Part shown: positions 1 to 8,468 of the stretch, one piece after another
Layout of the letters: every line of letters starts with the position of its first letter
How positions within the stretch are numbered: position 1 is the first letter of the stretch
Position numbers and translations under genes: made by a program
Notes under the pieces: model-generated
Database searches by the model: none
Told to the model about the DNA's origin: nothing
What the model saw: only the letters and a program-made list of their open reading frames with translations
Source: CAWKDG01 sp963848355
GTDB lineage: Bacteria > Actinomycetota > Acidimicrobiia > Acidimicrobiales > UBA8190
Direction of reading: 5' to 3'
Assembly (NCBI GenBank): GCA_963848355.1
Contig: CAWKDG010000006.1
Coordinates: forward strand, 1-64,000
DNA: 64,000 nucleotides

Positions 1-91
1 GATTACGACTCGTTCGCGAATCGTCGCGGCGATCCGGAGATGACGAAGACGGGCGGGGAGTGGCGGATAGGCTCTCACCAGGGACTTCCGA

Positions 92-134
92 GTGGGCGCA
101 GAGGGACTCGAACCCCCGACCTCAGCCGTGTGAA
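92..134. repeat. attL: duplicated 3' half of tRNA-Val
   Basis: These 43 bases are identical to 13289-13331, which form the 3' half (anticodon stem to acceptor end) of the intact tRNA-Val on the minus strand. Flanking bases differ immediately on both sides. A tRNA 3' half duplicated at the far end of a block holding an integrase is the usual signature of a tyrosine-recombinase integration, so this is the distal attachment site. Bases 1-91 outside it show no gene. Confidence 0.9.
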
Positions 135-294
135 AGCGATCCCATGAGGCGTCAGGCACGACGCAGGGCGGTGTTACACGGTGTCCGTAGGCTGGCAGGC
201 GGCGCCAGAAGGCGTCCGACGGCGGTGGTTGGTGACCGTTGTAGGACATCCATTAGGACAAGCTCCCCCGCTGATTGGGGGACCAGGAGGCATT

Positions 295-753
295 ATGAGA
301 GCCACCGACCCATTTCTGTCCGAGGAATTCGAAGAGCTTCGTGCGACGCAGCGGCGATGTCTCAGAGAGATCCCTTCGGCGTTTCTGATGGTCCCGGTCC
401 CCCAGCTCGTGGAAGCGATCGAGGAGGGCGACCGTAGCTTCGTGGAGTCAGAGCTGCGCCGCCTGGCTGATGTCGAGCTCGCCGGCCTCCACGACCTCTT
501 GGCGTCGGTGGCACGAATTGAGGTTTCCCTGCTCGTCGAGAAGGTCTTGCGTGCCGTCCCGCTTCGGCCCCCGCCCGATTCATTCGTCGGGCTACGGCAA
601 ACGGCCGGCCGCGAGGCCATGACGGCGATTCCTGTCCAGATCGACCCAGAGGTCCAGCACGGCCTCGTGCGTCTTGTGGCGCTATTGACCTGGGCGGACG
701 ATCTGGCCGAAGACGGCTACACCGACGTCAGGATCCAGCGTCCTCCCGCTTGA
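295..753 (+). CDS. Hypothetical protein, first gene inside attL
   Basis: A 152-residue protein of unknown function. The ATG is chosen because a perfect AGGAGG lies 5 bases upstream; an earlier in-frame start at 181 has no ribosome site and would read through the spacer after attL. The sequence is mostly charged helix (EEFEELRATQRR, then a region rich in E, L and R) with no recognisable motif, no signal peptide and no membrane segment. It is the only plus-strand gene at this end and converges on the WhiB gene. Its position beside the attachment site suggests element cargo or a control gene, but nothing in the sequence shows which. Confidence 0.6.
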   Translation: MRATDPFLSEEFEELRATQRRCLREIPSAFLMVPVPQLVEAIEEGDRSFVESELRRLADVELAGLHDLLASVARIEVSLLVEKVLRAVPLRPPPDSFVGLRQTAGREAMTAIPVQIDPEVQHGLVRLVALLTWADDLAEDGYTDVRIQRPPA

Positions 754-761
754 CCGACTGC

Positions 762-1166
762 TCAGGCGCTGGCCATCTCACGTTCGCGTCGGGCGACCTC
801 CCGCTCGAGGCGCATGTCCCTCGTCATCACCCGTGGTGCCCGGGCCGGCGTCGCTCCGCGCAGCCGACGGCGCTCCTTCGTGCTTGTCCCACCCCACCAC
901 CCGATGAGCTCGGTGTCGGCCATGGCATAGGCCAGACACTCCTCCTGGACCTCGCAGCCGGCGCAGAGCTCGCGAGCTCGTCGGGTGCTCACGCCGCGGT
1001 CGGGAAAGAACGTCTCGGTGGGTTCGTCCCGGCAGGCGGCGGCCGCCATCCACTGTGGCCGGTGCACGAGGTCCTCGAGGCCGACCGCCGCGGCGTGGCC
1101 GGCATTGGCCAGCGGGACCATGAGGAACCGGACGAACTCGGGAGTCAGTGTGTCCGTCACCGTCAC
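762..1166 (-). CDS. whiB: WhiB-family iron-sulfur transcription regulator
   Basis: A 134-residue WhiB-like protein. The four cluster-binding cysteines are Cys45, Cys68, Cys71 and Cys77 (C-X22-C-X2-C-X5-C), followed by the family turn GWWGG at about 89-93 and a basic tail rich in R and K. WhiB proteins bind a [4Fe-4S] cluster, partner with sigma factor and act as redox- or NO-sensitive regulators. They occur only in actinobacteria and their phages, where phage copies can repress host WhiB function. The first 38 residues before the domain are longer than usual, so a later start is possible. The gene lies downstream of the recombinase on the same strand, inside the element. Confidence 0.9.
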   Translation of the reverse strand: MTVTDTLTPEFVRFLMVPLANAGHAAAVGLEDLVHRPQWMAAAACRDEPTETFFPDRGVSTRRARELCAGCEVQEECLAYAMADTELIGWWGGTSTKERRRLRGATPARAPRVMTRDMRLEREVARREREMASA

Positions 1167-1191
1167 CGTCGATGACGGTACGGCGACGCTG

Positions 1192-1392
1192 TCAGCGAGG
1201 CGCGGATGGTGGTGGTGAGTCCTCGTCGAATGTCAGACTTTGCACCGCCCGCCGGGCCCTGCGAGTGAGCGTCCGAGACAGAGGCAGGACCGGGGCGAGC
1301 TCGACAGTCTCGTCGGTCTCGTCGTCCGCCATCGCGTCGGGGATGTCAGGCCTGGCGTCCCGGTCCAGCCGGCTGATCTTGCGACGGGCCAT
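1192..1392 (-). CDS. Small hypothetical protein between recombinase and whiB
   Basis: A 66-residue protein starting MARRKISRLDRDARPD, basic at the N terminus and acidic in the middle. AAGGGGAA sits just upstream of the ATG. It fits tightly between the recombinase (stop at 1456) and whiB (start at 1166) on the same strand, so it is probably part of that transcript. No family recognised. Its small size and GC-rich context mean it could be a chance frame. Confidence 0.45.
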   Translation of the reverse strand: MARRKISRLDRDARPDIPDAMADDETDETVELAPVLPLSRTLTRRARRAVQSLTFDEDSPPPSAPR

Positions 1393-1455
1393 GACTTTCC
1401 CCTTCGACGGTGTCGCTCCATTCTCCCACCGACAGACCCGCCACGGCGCTCCCGG

Positions 1456-3010
1456 TCACGTCGGAACTCGCCGAGGGAGCTCCTCGAGGGCCGCAGGCGG
1501 CGGTGTCGTCGAGGCCCTCACGACGAGCTCTCGATCGACACGACGGGCCCTGGCCCGGGCCCGCCTGAGCTTGAGAGCCGAACTGACGACGTCCTTCCGA
1601 CGTCCCCTGCCGGCCTCTCGGAGTATCCGGAGCCCTGCGGTGTACGTCGAGTCGAGTGGCACCTCGAGCTCGTCGAGCAGAGCGGCGACGGCGAGCGTCG
1701 CCGGCGAAGGGTCGACATCGACATCGGCGGCGGCCGACGGCAGGGCGATGCCGGCTCGGGCACGCCTGAACTTGACAGCCGCACCGACGGCGGCGCTTCC
1801 GCGCCCCCTGCCGGCGTCTCGGAGTATCCGGGCAGCGGCTTTCCCCGACGCGTCGAGAGGCACCTTGAGCTCGTCGAGGACGGCGGCGACGTCGAGCGTT
1901 CCCGGTGGCGAAGAGAGGTCGGTGTCGGCGATGCGTTCCCGGGCCGGCGTCTCGTGCGCCGGCGGGGTCGCCAGGCCTTCGATGGAGAGCGCGGCCACGG
2001 CCGGGGCCGCCTTCTCCATGTCGCACGCCGCATAGATGGCCGTGGTCGCCGGCGACGCGTGGCCCATCAGCTCCTGGGTGAGCCGGAGATCCCGGGTCGT
2101 CCGGTAGATGTTGGTGGCGAAGCTGTGGCGCAGGCAGTGGGCGGTCTTGGCGATGCCGATGCTGTGGAGGTAACGGTTCACCATCTGACTGACGTTCCAC
2201 GGGTGGATGAGCTGCCCGTCGTCCGGGTAGCACCCGACGTGGTCACCGCCACGGTTCACGCCAGGACGCCAGATCCGGAACACCGGACCCGACGCCGGCA
2301 TCGGCAACACCTCCAGGACCTTGAGCACCTCCCTGTGGAGAGCGACGTCACGCTCCTTCGAGCCCTTGCCCTTGCGGACGTGCAGGATCCCGTGCTGGGC
2401 CTCGACGTCCTCGGCACACAGCCCGGCGATCTCTTGGCAGCGCAGACCCTCGAAGGCCGCCAGGAGCAGGAAGGCACGGAGGCGACGGTACGCGTAGGCC
2501 TGACCGAAGTGTGCCGAGTCCAGCGCGTCGAGCGAGCTCGGCGTCGGAGAACGGCCGAGGGAGCTGTCGGGGACGCTTCGGGGCCACGATGTCGTCGGTC
2601 GGGTTGTCGCCGATGAAGGCCTGGGCGACGCACCACCGGAAGAACACCCGGTAGTGGTTCACATAGTTCCGGCGGGTGACGGCGCCGATCCCCAGATTGT
2701 CGAGGTAGCCCTGGATGTCCTCGGCGGTGGCCTCGAGCACCGAGCGAGGGGCGAGGCCGGCCATCAGCCACCTCACCGCGCCTCGGCGGTTCTCCAACGT
2801 GGCCGAGGACAGGCCCCGGCGCTCCATGTCGAGGCGATGACCGGCGAGCAGCTCCTCGTCGGTCGGCCGATCACGGACGGCCTCACGGCGCCCCGCCTCC
2901 TCGAGGAGCTCGCCCATGAGCTCGAGGACCCGACGACGGCCCGGGCTGTCGGTGTCGGCGAGTAGCCCGGCCAGACCGTCGGCGTAGGCGGCGTCAGCGG
3001 TGGACGTCAA
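1456..3010 (-). CDS. Tyrosine recombinase with duplicated C-terminal repeat (one frameshift)
   Basis: A site-specific recombinase of the phage integrase family. The N-terminal SAM-like core-binding part (about residues 55-150, with RRNYVNHYRVFFRW) is in one frame. At about 2527 the frame changes and the catalytic domain follows: arginine I box EGLRCQEIAGL, then HCLRHSF (H-x-x-R), ELMGHAS and the tyrosine in TAIYAAC. After the catalytic tyrosine come about 190 extra residues holding two imperfect copies of a 75-residue unit (each with LDEL-VPLD, then RILR-AGRGR, then RRARAR). That tail is not typical of the family. The start overlaps the stop of the upstream gene (ATGA). One base change restores the whole protein, so this may be a read error. 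Confidence 0.85.
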
Positions 3011-3393
3011 TCTGAGACCCCTTCTGCCGCCAGGGCCGCCCGGACGGCCGCTCCCCCCGGCTCCTCGCCTATCGCAGCCTGGACGAGCACCTCGAGCGCA
3101 TAGAGCTCGTCCCTCAGAAAGCGCGCCGGGCTCGTCTCGGAGAGGCCGTCCGAGAGGGCGCGTCGTTGCTCCTCGCTCGCGCCCAGCTCTTCCAACTTCA
3201 CGTTGGCGGCGGCGAAGTGTTCGTCTTCGGCGATGAGCAGCCGGGCGGCCCGGACCAGAGTCGGCCTCAGGGCACGCTGGACGCCGAGCAGCTCCACGGC
3301 CAGCTCCTCGAGCTCGGTGGCGAGCTGCTCGGGACAGGTGATGGCCTCGAGCAGCTCGCGTTGGGCGGGGGTGTGGGTGGTGGCAGTGGGCAT
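3007..3393 (-). CDS. Hypothetical protein upstream of recombinase
   Basis: A 128-residue, mostly helical acidic protein with no family I can name. The ATG at 3393 is preferred because AGGAGG lies 4 bases upstream; an in-frame GTG at 3417 lies inside the inverted-repeat operator. The stop overlaps the recombinase start by 4 bases, so the two are probably translationally coupled. It is transcribed divergently from the AlpA-like gene across the operator, which suggests early control of integration or excision. No catalytic residues stand out. Confidence 0.65.
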   Translation of the reverse strand: MPTATTHTPAQRELLEAITCPEQLATELEELAVELLGVQRALRPTLVRAARLLIAEDEHFAAANVKLEELGASEEQRRALSDGLSETSPARFLRDELYALEVLVQAAIGEEPGGAAVRAALAAEGVSD

Positions 3394-3409
3394 CGGACCT
3401 CCTGGGTTG

Positions 3410-3453
3410 GTTGTCACGTGACCACTATCGCACTACCGTGGTCACGTGACAAC
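3410..3453. promoter_or_regulatory. Perfect 16-bp inverted repeat operator between divergent genes
   Basis: GTTGTCACGTGACCAC at 3410-3425 is exactly mirrored at 3438-3453 with a 12-base spacer, and each arm holds a CACGTG palindrome. It lies between the divergent gene starting at 3393 and the AlpA-like gene. Each arm also contains a GTG that opens a reading frame outward (3417 minus, 3446 plus). Perfect symmetry between divergent promoters points to a dimer-of-dimers repressor or Xis-type binding site. The binding protein is not identified. Confidence 0.8.
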
Positions 3454-3661
3454 TACCGTCCGACCGGTGCCCCACCACCTCGTCGGAACGGCGGAGATCG
3501 CACGGATGTTGGCCGTCAGCCGGCAGTACGTCGACCGCCTCAGCCGGGAGGATTCCACGTTCCCGAAGCCGGAGGCCGAGCTCGCCAGCGGGCGGGTGTG
3601 GACTCGCAAGGCCATCGTGGCCTGGGCCAAGGCGGCCGGTCGCGATATTCCCGAGGAATAG
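3446..3661 (+). CDS. AlpA/excisionase-type HTH DNA-binding protein
   Basis: A 71-residue protein with a MerR-like winged helix-turn-helix as in AlpA, Xis and HTH_17 proteins: LVGTAEIARMLAVSRQYVDRL at about 12-32, then FPKPEAEL, RVWTRKAIVAWAK. Such proteins bend DNA at attachment sites or activate integrase and early genes. The GTG start lies inside the right arm of the inverted repeat with no ribosome site before it, so the message may be leaderless and the protein may regulate itself. The stop codon is covered by the first ATTCC-N3-GGAAT palindrome. Confidence 0.8.
   Translation: MTTTVRPVPHHLVGTAEIARMLAVSRQYVDRLSREDSTFPKPEAELASGRVWTRKAIVAWAKAAGRDIPEE
3646..3660. promoter_or_regulatory. ATTCC-N3-GGAAT palindrome, copy 1
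   Basis: TATTCC-CGA-GGAATA at the 3' end of the AlpA-like gene, inside a longer imperfect hairpin (GGTCGC at 3639-3644 and GCGACC at 3661-3666). It is one of four copies in the element. It could be an operator or part of a terminator hairpin, although no T-run follows. Confidence 0.6.
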
Positions 3662-3667
3662 CGACCC

Positions 3668-3982
3668 TCAGCCTGGGGGGCCGAGCTCCTCGATCTTGGC
3701 CAGGAGCGATGCGATCCGGGCATCGGGCGAACCCTCCTCGGCCTCCGTCCATGGGACCAGGGCGGCCGTGGAGGCAATGAATGCAAGAGCATCGACGAGG
3801 GCGGCGACGTAGGCCAGACCGTCGCCGAAGGTCAGCTCCCGGAGGCGACCGACCGCGGCCTCGAGCTCTGCCTTGAAGGCGGCGGGGACGACCAGGACCC
3901 GGGCGGACACAAGACTGCGGGCGGTGGCCATCGCCTCGTGGGCGAGCTCGGCCGGCACGTCGATGTCGATCGGATCGTCCAT
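3668..3982 (-). CDS. Hypothetical protein downstream of tape measure gene
   Basis: A 104-residue helical protein starting MDDPIDIDVPAELAHEA, with a hydrophobic middle (GLAYVAALVDALAFIA) and an acidic end. It follows the tape measure gene on the same strand, where tailed phages usually encode the next tail protein, but it is far too short for a distal tail protein. An earlier in-frame ATG at 4066 is possible. No family recognised. Confidence 0.55.
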   Translation of the reverse strand: MDDPIDIDVPAELAHEAMATARSLVSARVLVVPAAFKAELEAAVGRLRELTFGDGLAYVAALVDALAFIASTAALVPWTEAEEGSPDARIASLLAKIEELGPPG

Positions 3983-4113
3983 CAAACGGGCGCCGTTCGG
4001 AGCATCCACCCGATCTCCGAAGTGATCTGGTGCTGGTCGGCGTTGGTGTTGAAATTGTCTGGTCATGTTGATCGTCGACCCCCCAGCCGTCTTCTGTGAC
4101 CCTGAGCCTGCCA

Positions 4114-6189
4114 TCACCGCCGGGGCCGAGCGGCCGCCGTCGTGGCGGCGGCCGCTGCCACCATGTTGTTCGGCACCACCACGCCCGACGTCGACGGGAT
4201 GAACCACTCGGGTCCGTTCTCGCCGACGATGTAGGCGGTGCCGGCCTGAGCCGGGCCGCCGCCGGCAAGGAGCCCGCCGAGGGTGAGCACGCTGTGGGCG
4301 GTGTTGCCGACCTTCGAGGCCAGGTTCCCCACCGTGCCGAGGCCCTTGGTGATGGCCGAGATCCCGTCACCGATGGCGTCGAAGATGGGCTTGATCGCCG
4401 ACCACACGGCGGCGACAACGGCCTTGATGTCGTTCCACACGTCGTGCCAGTGGGTGCCGAGGAAGATCAGGCCGGCCAGCATGGGGGCGGCGGGCCCGAG
4501 GGCCAGCGCGAAGTCGTCCAAGTGGGACTTCACGAAGTGGAAGGCATCGGTGACGACGTCTTGGATGGCGTCCCAGACCTGGTGCCAGTGGGTGGCGAGC
4601 AAAGCGATGGCGAGACCGAGCCCGATGAGCACGGCGCCGATCCCCGTCGACCCGATGGCGGCGTCGGTGGCGGCCGCCGAGCTCTCGGCCGAGGTGGCCA
4701 TGGCGTCCTCGGCCACTTCGGTGGTGCCCGCCGTCTGGACGATCTTCAGAGCAAAATCGCCGAGGCCGGTCACCATCGTCTTGAGACTCGAGGCGAAGGC
4801 GGTGGCCTTGCCGTAGACGAAGACGCCGATGGCCGCCCCGAGCACGGTGGCGATGACGGCTCCGAGGGCCTCGGCCACGACCTTGTTCTTTATCATCCAC
4901 TCGGCGAATTTCCCGAAGTCAGCGATGGCCGTGTGCACGACGGGGAGGAGCTCCTGCCCGATCTCGATGGCGACCGAATCGAGCGTGGCTTTGGCCTGCT
5001 GCTCCTGGAACGCAAGGTCACCCTGGACCTTGGTGAAGCCCTGGACCTTGGTGCTGGCGTCGGCCAGCCGAGATCCGATGTTCGTGACATTGGCGGCGAA
5101 GTCCTTGGCGTGCGATCCCGTCAGCATGAGGGCCGTGGAGAAGCCGGTCGCGCCGCCGGTGATGGCCTTCAGGGCGGTAACACCGGCCACGGAGCCCGCG
5201 GGGAAGGTCTGGCCCACGTGCTTCTCGATGACCTCGAGCGCCCCCGCCAGCCCGATGGACGGGTTGGCAATCATGTCCTTGAGCTGTTGTGCCGTGAGAC
5301 CGACGGATTGCATGGCCTTGGCCGCCGTCGCGGACGGAGCCGACAGGGCCAGCAGGGTGTTGCTGAGATGCTGGGAGGCCAGGCGGGCCGACAGACCGGT
5401 GTCGGTCATGGTGGCCATGGCACCGGTGACGGTCTGGAAATTGATGCCGAGCGCCGAAGCCTGCGGCATCACCTTGCCGAGAGACTGCCCGAGCGCCTCC
5501 ATCGTCGTCTTGCCGGAAGCGACCGTCTCGACGAGAGCCGAGGTCACCTCGGCGGCGTTCGAGGCCTTCAGGTGGTAGTCGGTGAGCGCGGTGGTGACGG
5601 CGTCGGCCACCGTGGACATCTGGGCGTTGCCGACGGAGGCGCCCTCGGCCGACGCCCTCAGGACGTCGAGACCCTGGGCACCGTGATAGCCCGCGGACTC
5701 GATGAGGTACATGCCCGCCGCGAGCTTCTCCGGGGCCTGGCCCACGGCACCGGCCATGCCCAGGATGCCCTTCGACACGAGCCCGATGTTCTTCTGCGCC
5801 TCGCCGGCGCCCGTGACGAGAGTCGTCATCGAGCTCTGCCAGCTGGTCGCCATGTGGATCGACTCGACGCCGATCCCTACCGTCGCGGCACCGAAGGCGA
5901 GAAGTGAGGCGCCGCCGACGGCGGACATCACCGTCTTGAACTTGTCGCCGCTCGAGCCCGCGTCGGACAGATCCTGCTTGAGCTTCTTGACCGCGGGCCC
6001 GACGAACGGCAGGGCCTCGAGCTTCTCGGACAGCTTCGAGAAGCTACCGCTGGCCGCTCCGGCGCCCTCCTCCGAGGCGGCGGCCATGTTCGCCGCGGTC
6101 TCGTCGGCGGCGGCGTCCGCCTCGCCCAGCGCCGCTTTCAGCTGAGCGGAGTCACCGGTGATCAGGACGCTGACGTTGCGCGTCGCCAT
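4114..6189 (-). CDS. Phage tail tape measure protein
   Basis: A 691-residue tape measure protein of the TP901 type. The N-terminal 60 residues are Ala-rich helix, then come a glycine/alanine-rich hydrophobic core (about 90-420) and several transmembrane-like hydrophobic stretches (about 430-460, 520-540 and 570-590). The C-terminal motif AYIVGENGPEWFIPS and PNNM is typical of tape measure ends. In siphophages this protein sets tail length and is ejected with the DNA. It is the largest intact gene of the element, whereas no tail tube, tail terminator or baseplate gene is seen. An intact tape measure without its tail partners is the oddest point of the element. Confidence 0.9.
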   Translation of the reverse strand: MATRNVSVLITGDSAQLKAALGEADAAADETAANMAAASEEGAGAASGSFSKLSEKLEALPFVGPAVKKLKQDLSDAGSSGDKFKTVMSAVGGASLLAFGAATVGIGVESIHMATSWQSSMTTLVTGAGEAQKNIGLVSKGILGMAGAVGQAPEKLAAGMYLIESAGYHGAQGLDVLRASAEGASVGNAQMSTVADAVTTALTDYHLKASNAAEVTSALVETVASGKTTMEALGQSLGKVMPQASALGINFQTVTGAMATMTDTGLSARLASQHLSNTLLALSAPSATAAKAMQSVGLTAQQLKDMIANPSIGLAGALEVIEKHVGQTFPAGSVAGVTALKAITGGATGFSTALMLTGSHAKDFAANVTNIGSRLADASTKVQGFTKVQGDLAFQEQQAKATLDSVAIEIGQELLPVVHTAIADFGKFAEWMIKNKVVAEALGAVIATVLGAAIGVFVYGKATAFASSLKTMVTGLGDFALKIVQTAGTTEVAEDAMATSAESSAAATDAAIGSTGIGAVLIGLGLAIALLATHWHQVWDAIQDVVTDAFHFVKSHLDDFALALGPAAPMLAGLIFLGTHWHDVWNDIKAVVAAVWSAIKPIFDAIGDGISAITKGLGTVGNLASKVGNTAHSVLTLGGLLAGGGPAQAGTAYIVGENGPEWFIPSTSGVVVPNNMVAAAAATTAAARPRR

Positions 6190-6206
6190 GCGTCAGACCT
6201 CCGGGA

Positions 6207-6299
6207 TCAGTGACACTTGGCGAACGCCGCCCGGGCCTCGGCCTCGTTCTTGAACATGCCGGCGAAGAAGCAGCTGTCGACCGAGCACGACGCCGTCAT
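6207..6299 (-). CDS. Cys/His mini-protein before tape measure
   Basis: A 30-residue frame ending just upstream of the tape measure start, MTASCSVDSCFFAGMF... with Cys5, Cys10 and a terminal Cys-His, a spacing that could hold zinc. In the same frame it is open upstream to 6509, so it may instead be the downstream part of a frameshifted tail-assembly chaperone that overlaps the next gene by about 140 bases. No good ribosome site precedes the ATG. Function not known. Confidence 0.4.
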   Translation of the reverse strand: MTASCSVDSCFFAGMFKNEAEARAAFAKCH

Positions 6300-6366
6300 C
6301 AGCTTGTGTCCGGGCCTGGGCGGGTTGATCGTGAGCGAGTGGGCGCTCGACGCGCTCGTGCGTCTC

Positions 6367-6981
6367 TCAGGCTGGCCGAGCGCGCGGCCGGGATGGCGAT
6401 CTCGCCCACGATCGGTCAGCCTGAGTGACGGACGCGATTCCCGAGGAATACCGGCCGCGGCAAGGCGAGCCTCGGCCCGGGCGAGTGACCAGTGCGCCAC
6501 CGCGGCCGATTACCCGGCGCGACCGGCCAGTCGACGCCGCTGCCGGCTCGTCGGTGACTTCCTCGGTCCCGATGGGGACCCATCCGCAGCGTGCGAGGGC
6601 CTCGACGACGTCGTCCCGGTGCCGGTGCGCCTGGCGCTCCTTGCGCGTCAGGCCGGTGGTCGGGTCCATGGCGCCGTCCTCGTTCTCGGCCCGGCCGATC
6701 TCCTGGAGAGCGGCGCCGTGTTCCTTCAGGAGGGCGTGGGCTGTCTGCAGGACCCGGAGCTGGTGCACCTTGCCCTGGGTGTAGTCGTCGGCCTTCCAGG
6801 TCACCTCACCTTCGGTGAAGCCGGCCGTCGCCATGGCATTGCGGACCTGGGACCGGTAGCGAGTCACTTCGTCGTCGAATGCCTCACCGATGGCGAGCTT
6901 GTTCTGGTGACCATCGGAGCCATCGGAGCCGACGAGCATCCCTACCGAGGCCCGGGGGGCCTTGACGTCGAGCATTCCCAT
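6367..6981 (-). CDS. Hypothetical tail-module protein (chaperone position)
   Basis: A 204-residue protein with AAAGGA upstream of its ATG. Residues 20-135 are charged and helical (KLAIGEAFDDEVTRYRSQVRNAMATAG, TRKERQAHRHRDDVVEALARCGW). The last 55 residues are Arg/Gly/Ser-rich and look like read-through. It sits between the capsid gene and the tape measure gene, the place of the tail tube or tail-assembly chaperone in siphophages, and a second frame overlaps its 3' end. No homology recognised, so the role is positional inference only. Confidence 0.55.
   Translation of the reverse strand: MGMLDVKAPRASVGMLVGSDGSDGHQNKLAIGEAFDDEVTRYRSQVRNAMATAGFTEGEVTWKADDYTQGKVHQLRVLQTAHALLKEHGAALQEIGRAENEDGAMDPTTGLTRKERQAHRHRDDVVEALARCGWVPIGTEEVTDEPAAASTGRSRRVIGRGGALVTRPGRGSPCRGRYSSGIASVTQADRSWARSPSRPRARPA
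6437..6449. promoter_or_regulatory. ATTCC-N3-GGAAT palindrome, copy 2
   Basis: ATTCC-CGA-GGAAT, the same 13-base core as copy 1, lies in the overlap zone of the two frames before the tape measure gene. Flanks CG on the left and A on the right match copies 3 and 4. Confidence 0.6.
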
Positions 6982-7008
6982 TGTGGCGGGTCCTTTCGGT
7001 TGGTCGGA

Positions 7009-8468
7009 TCAGTAGCCCGACGGCGCGCTGAGGCCGGTGCCGGAGATCACCGAAATGGCCGTCGGGAAGAGGTTGGGGATCCACGCGGCGTAGTGCCGGA
7101 GGCGGAAGCGCACGCCGAGGGTGGCCGACAGCACCTCGGTGAAGGTGTCGACGTGGGGCTCGCCTTCGAAGAGCAGCGTGTCGCTCGGCCGCATGACCAC
7201 GACGACGTCCTCGCCGGTGCCGCCACCGGTCGTGTCGTCCGTCGGGATCTGCGACTCGAGGAAGACCGGCATGTTGAGCAGCGGGCCGAGCGGCACGGTG
7301 TCACCGAGGCCTTCGCCGGTGATGGCCGAACGTGTCGGGCCGGCGCCGGGCAGGAACAGCGGCCGGCCGGCGGCGTCCGAGCCTCCTGCCGTCCACCACC
7401 ACCGCCGCGGATGCATGAAGACGGCCTCCGGCGGCCGGTACCGGTTGTCGCCGATGGCCGAGGCGGCCTGGGATACCGGGACCCACATCCCGACCGGTGT
7501 CGGCGAGCCACTGGTGTACGAGATCGAATTGGTCCCAGAGACCTGCAGGACGCCGAGCCAGCTCTTGCCGTTGACGGTGGTCCCGTTCATCAGTGCTGCC
7601 TCGAGGGCGGCGCCGTAGGACTGCAGGAGGGCGTCGGCGGCGATGATGTCGAGGCCCGGGCTCGCCGGCGACTGCTCGAGCAGCTGCAGGGACATGTCGG
7701 CATGGCCGGCGATGGTGAGGACCGGCGACGTGCACTGTGCGTCGGCTAGGTCGGTCTCGGTGACGCTCCCGCCGTCGGTGAGGTCCGGGCTCGCCCCGGG
7801 CGACGTCGTCAGCCGGGGGATGTTGATCGACGAGGCCTGCTTCGGAAGCGGGACGTTCGTGGCCAGGTTGCCGAGCGGGCGGCCGGGCAGCGGTGCGTTC
7901 TGCCACCGGTCGATGAGGTACAGCGGCAGCGTCAGGTAGCCCCCGGTGCCGTCCACGGTGTTCGGGTTGGTGCGCTGTTCGGACGCGGGCCCGGGCCCGA
8001 CCCGTCGAAAACCTGGGAGCCGCCGAAGCTGTCGATGAAGGTCCGGGCCCGGGTCTCGGCGGCGGCCCGGCGCGGAGCGAGCTCGACGTCGGTCTCGATG
8101 ATGTGTCTCTTCAGGCGCTCGAGGGCCTTTTCTTCGCCTCGCTTGGCCTGGTAGAGATCGCGAAACATCTGAGGACCCTCGGGGCCGTAGTAGGTGAGCG
8201 GCTCCGACCGGACGTGAATGTTCTCGATGCCGGCGCCCCGGAGCCGGTCGATTGGACTGGGCCCGGACGGCAGCGCATCTCTCCACTTCGCCAGCCGAGC
8301 GTCGAGGACCTCGGCTTCGTCGATGAGATCTTCGAGCCGGCGCTCCTCCTCGAGGGTCAGATGCCGCCTCTCGGAGACGGCGGCGAGGCCGTCCGCTGCC
8401 TTGGTCACGTTCGCACGTTGAATCAGGAGGCGATCGACGATGCGCCGGGTAGCCGGTGATGCCTTCAC
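7009..8468 (-). CDS. HK97-type major capsid protein (one frameshift)
   Basis: A phage major capsid protein of about 486 residues. The N-terminal delta/scaffold-like domain has a coiled coil (HLTLEEERRLEDLIDEAEVL at about 54-73) and runs in one frame to about 7975. The capsid core continues in another frame with GGYLTLPLYLIDRW, a glycine-rich loop, HPRRWWW and VRFRLRHYAAW near the end, all typical of the HK97 fold. The GTG start overlaps the stop of the upstream gene (GTGA) and has GGGAGG 7 bases before it. The frame break lies in a GC-rich run near 7975-7990, so a sequencing error is likely. No separate maturation protease gene is present. Confidence 0.85.

Noticed and set aside
4096..5907. 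Long plus-strand frame opposite the tape measure gene
   Set aside because: It is a GC-rich antisense shadow with Gly/Arg/His low complexity and no ribosome site, while the minus strand encodes a clear tape measure protein.
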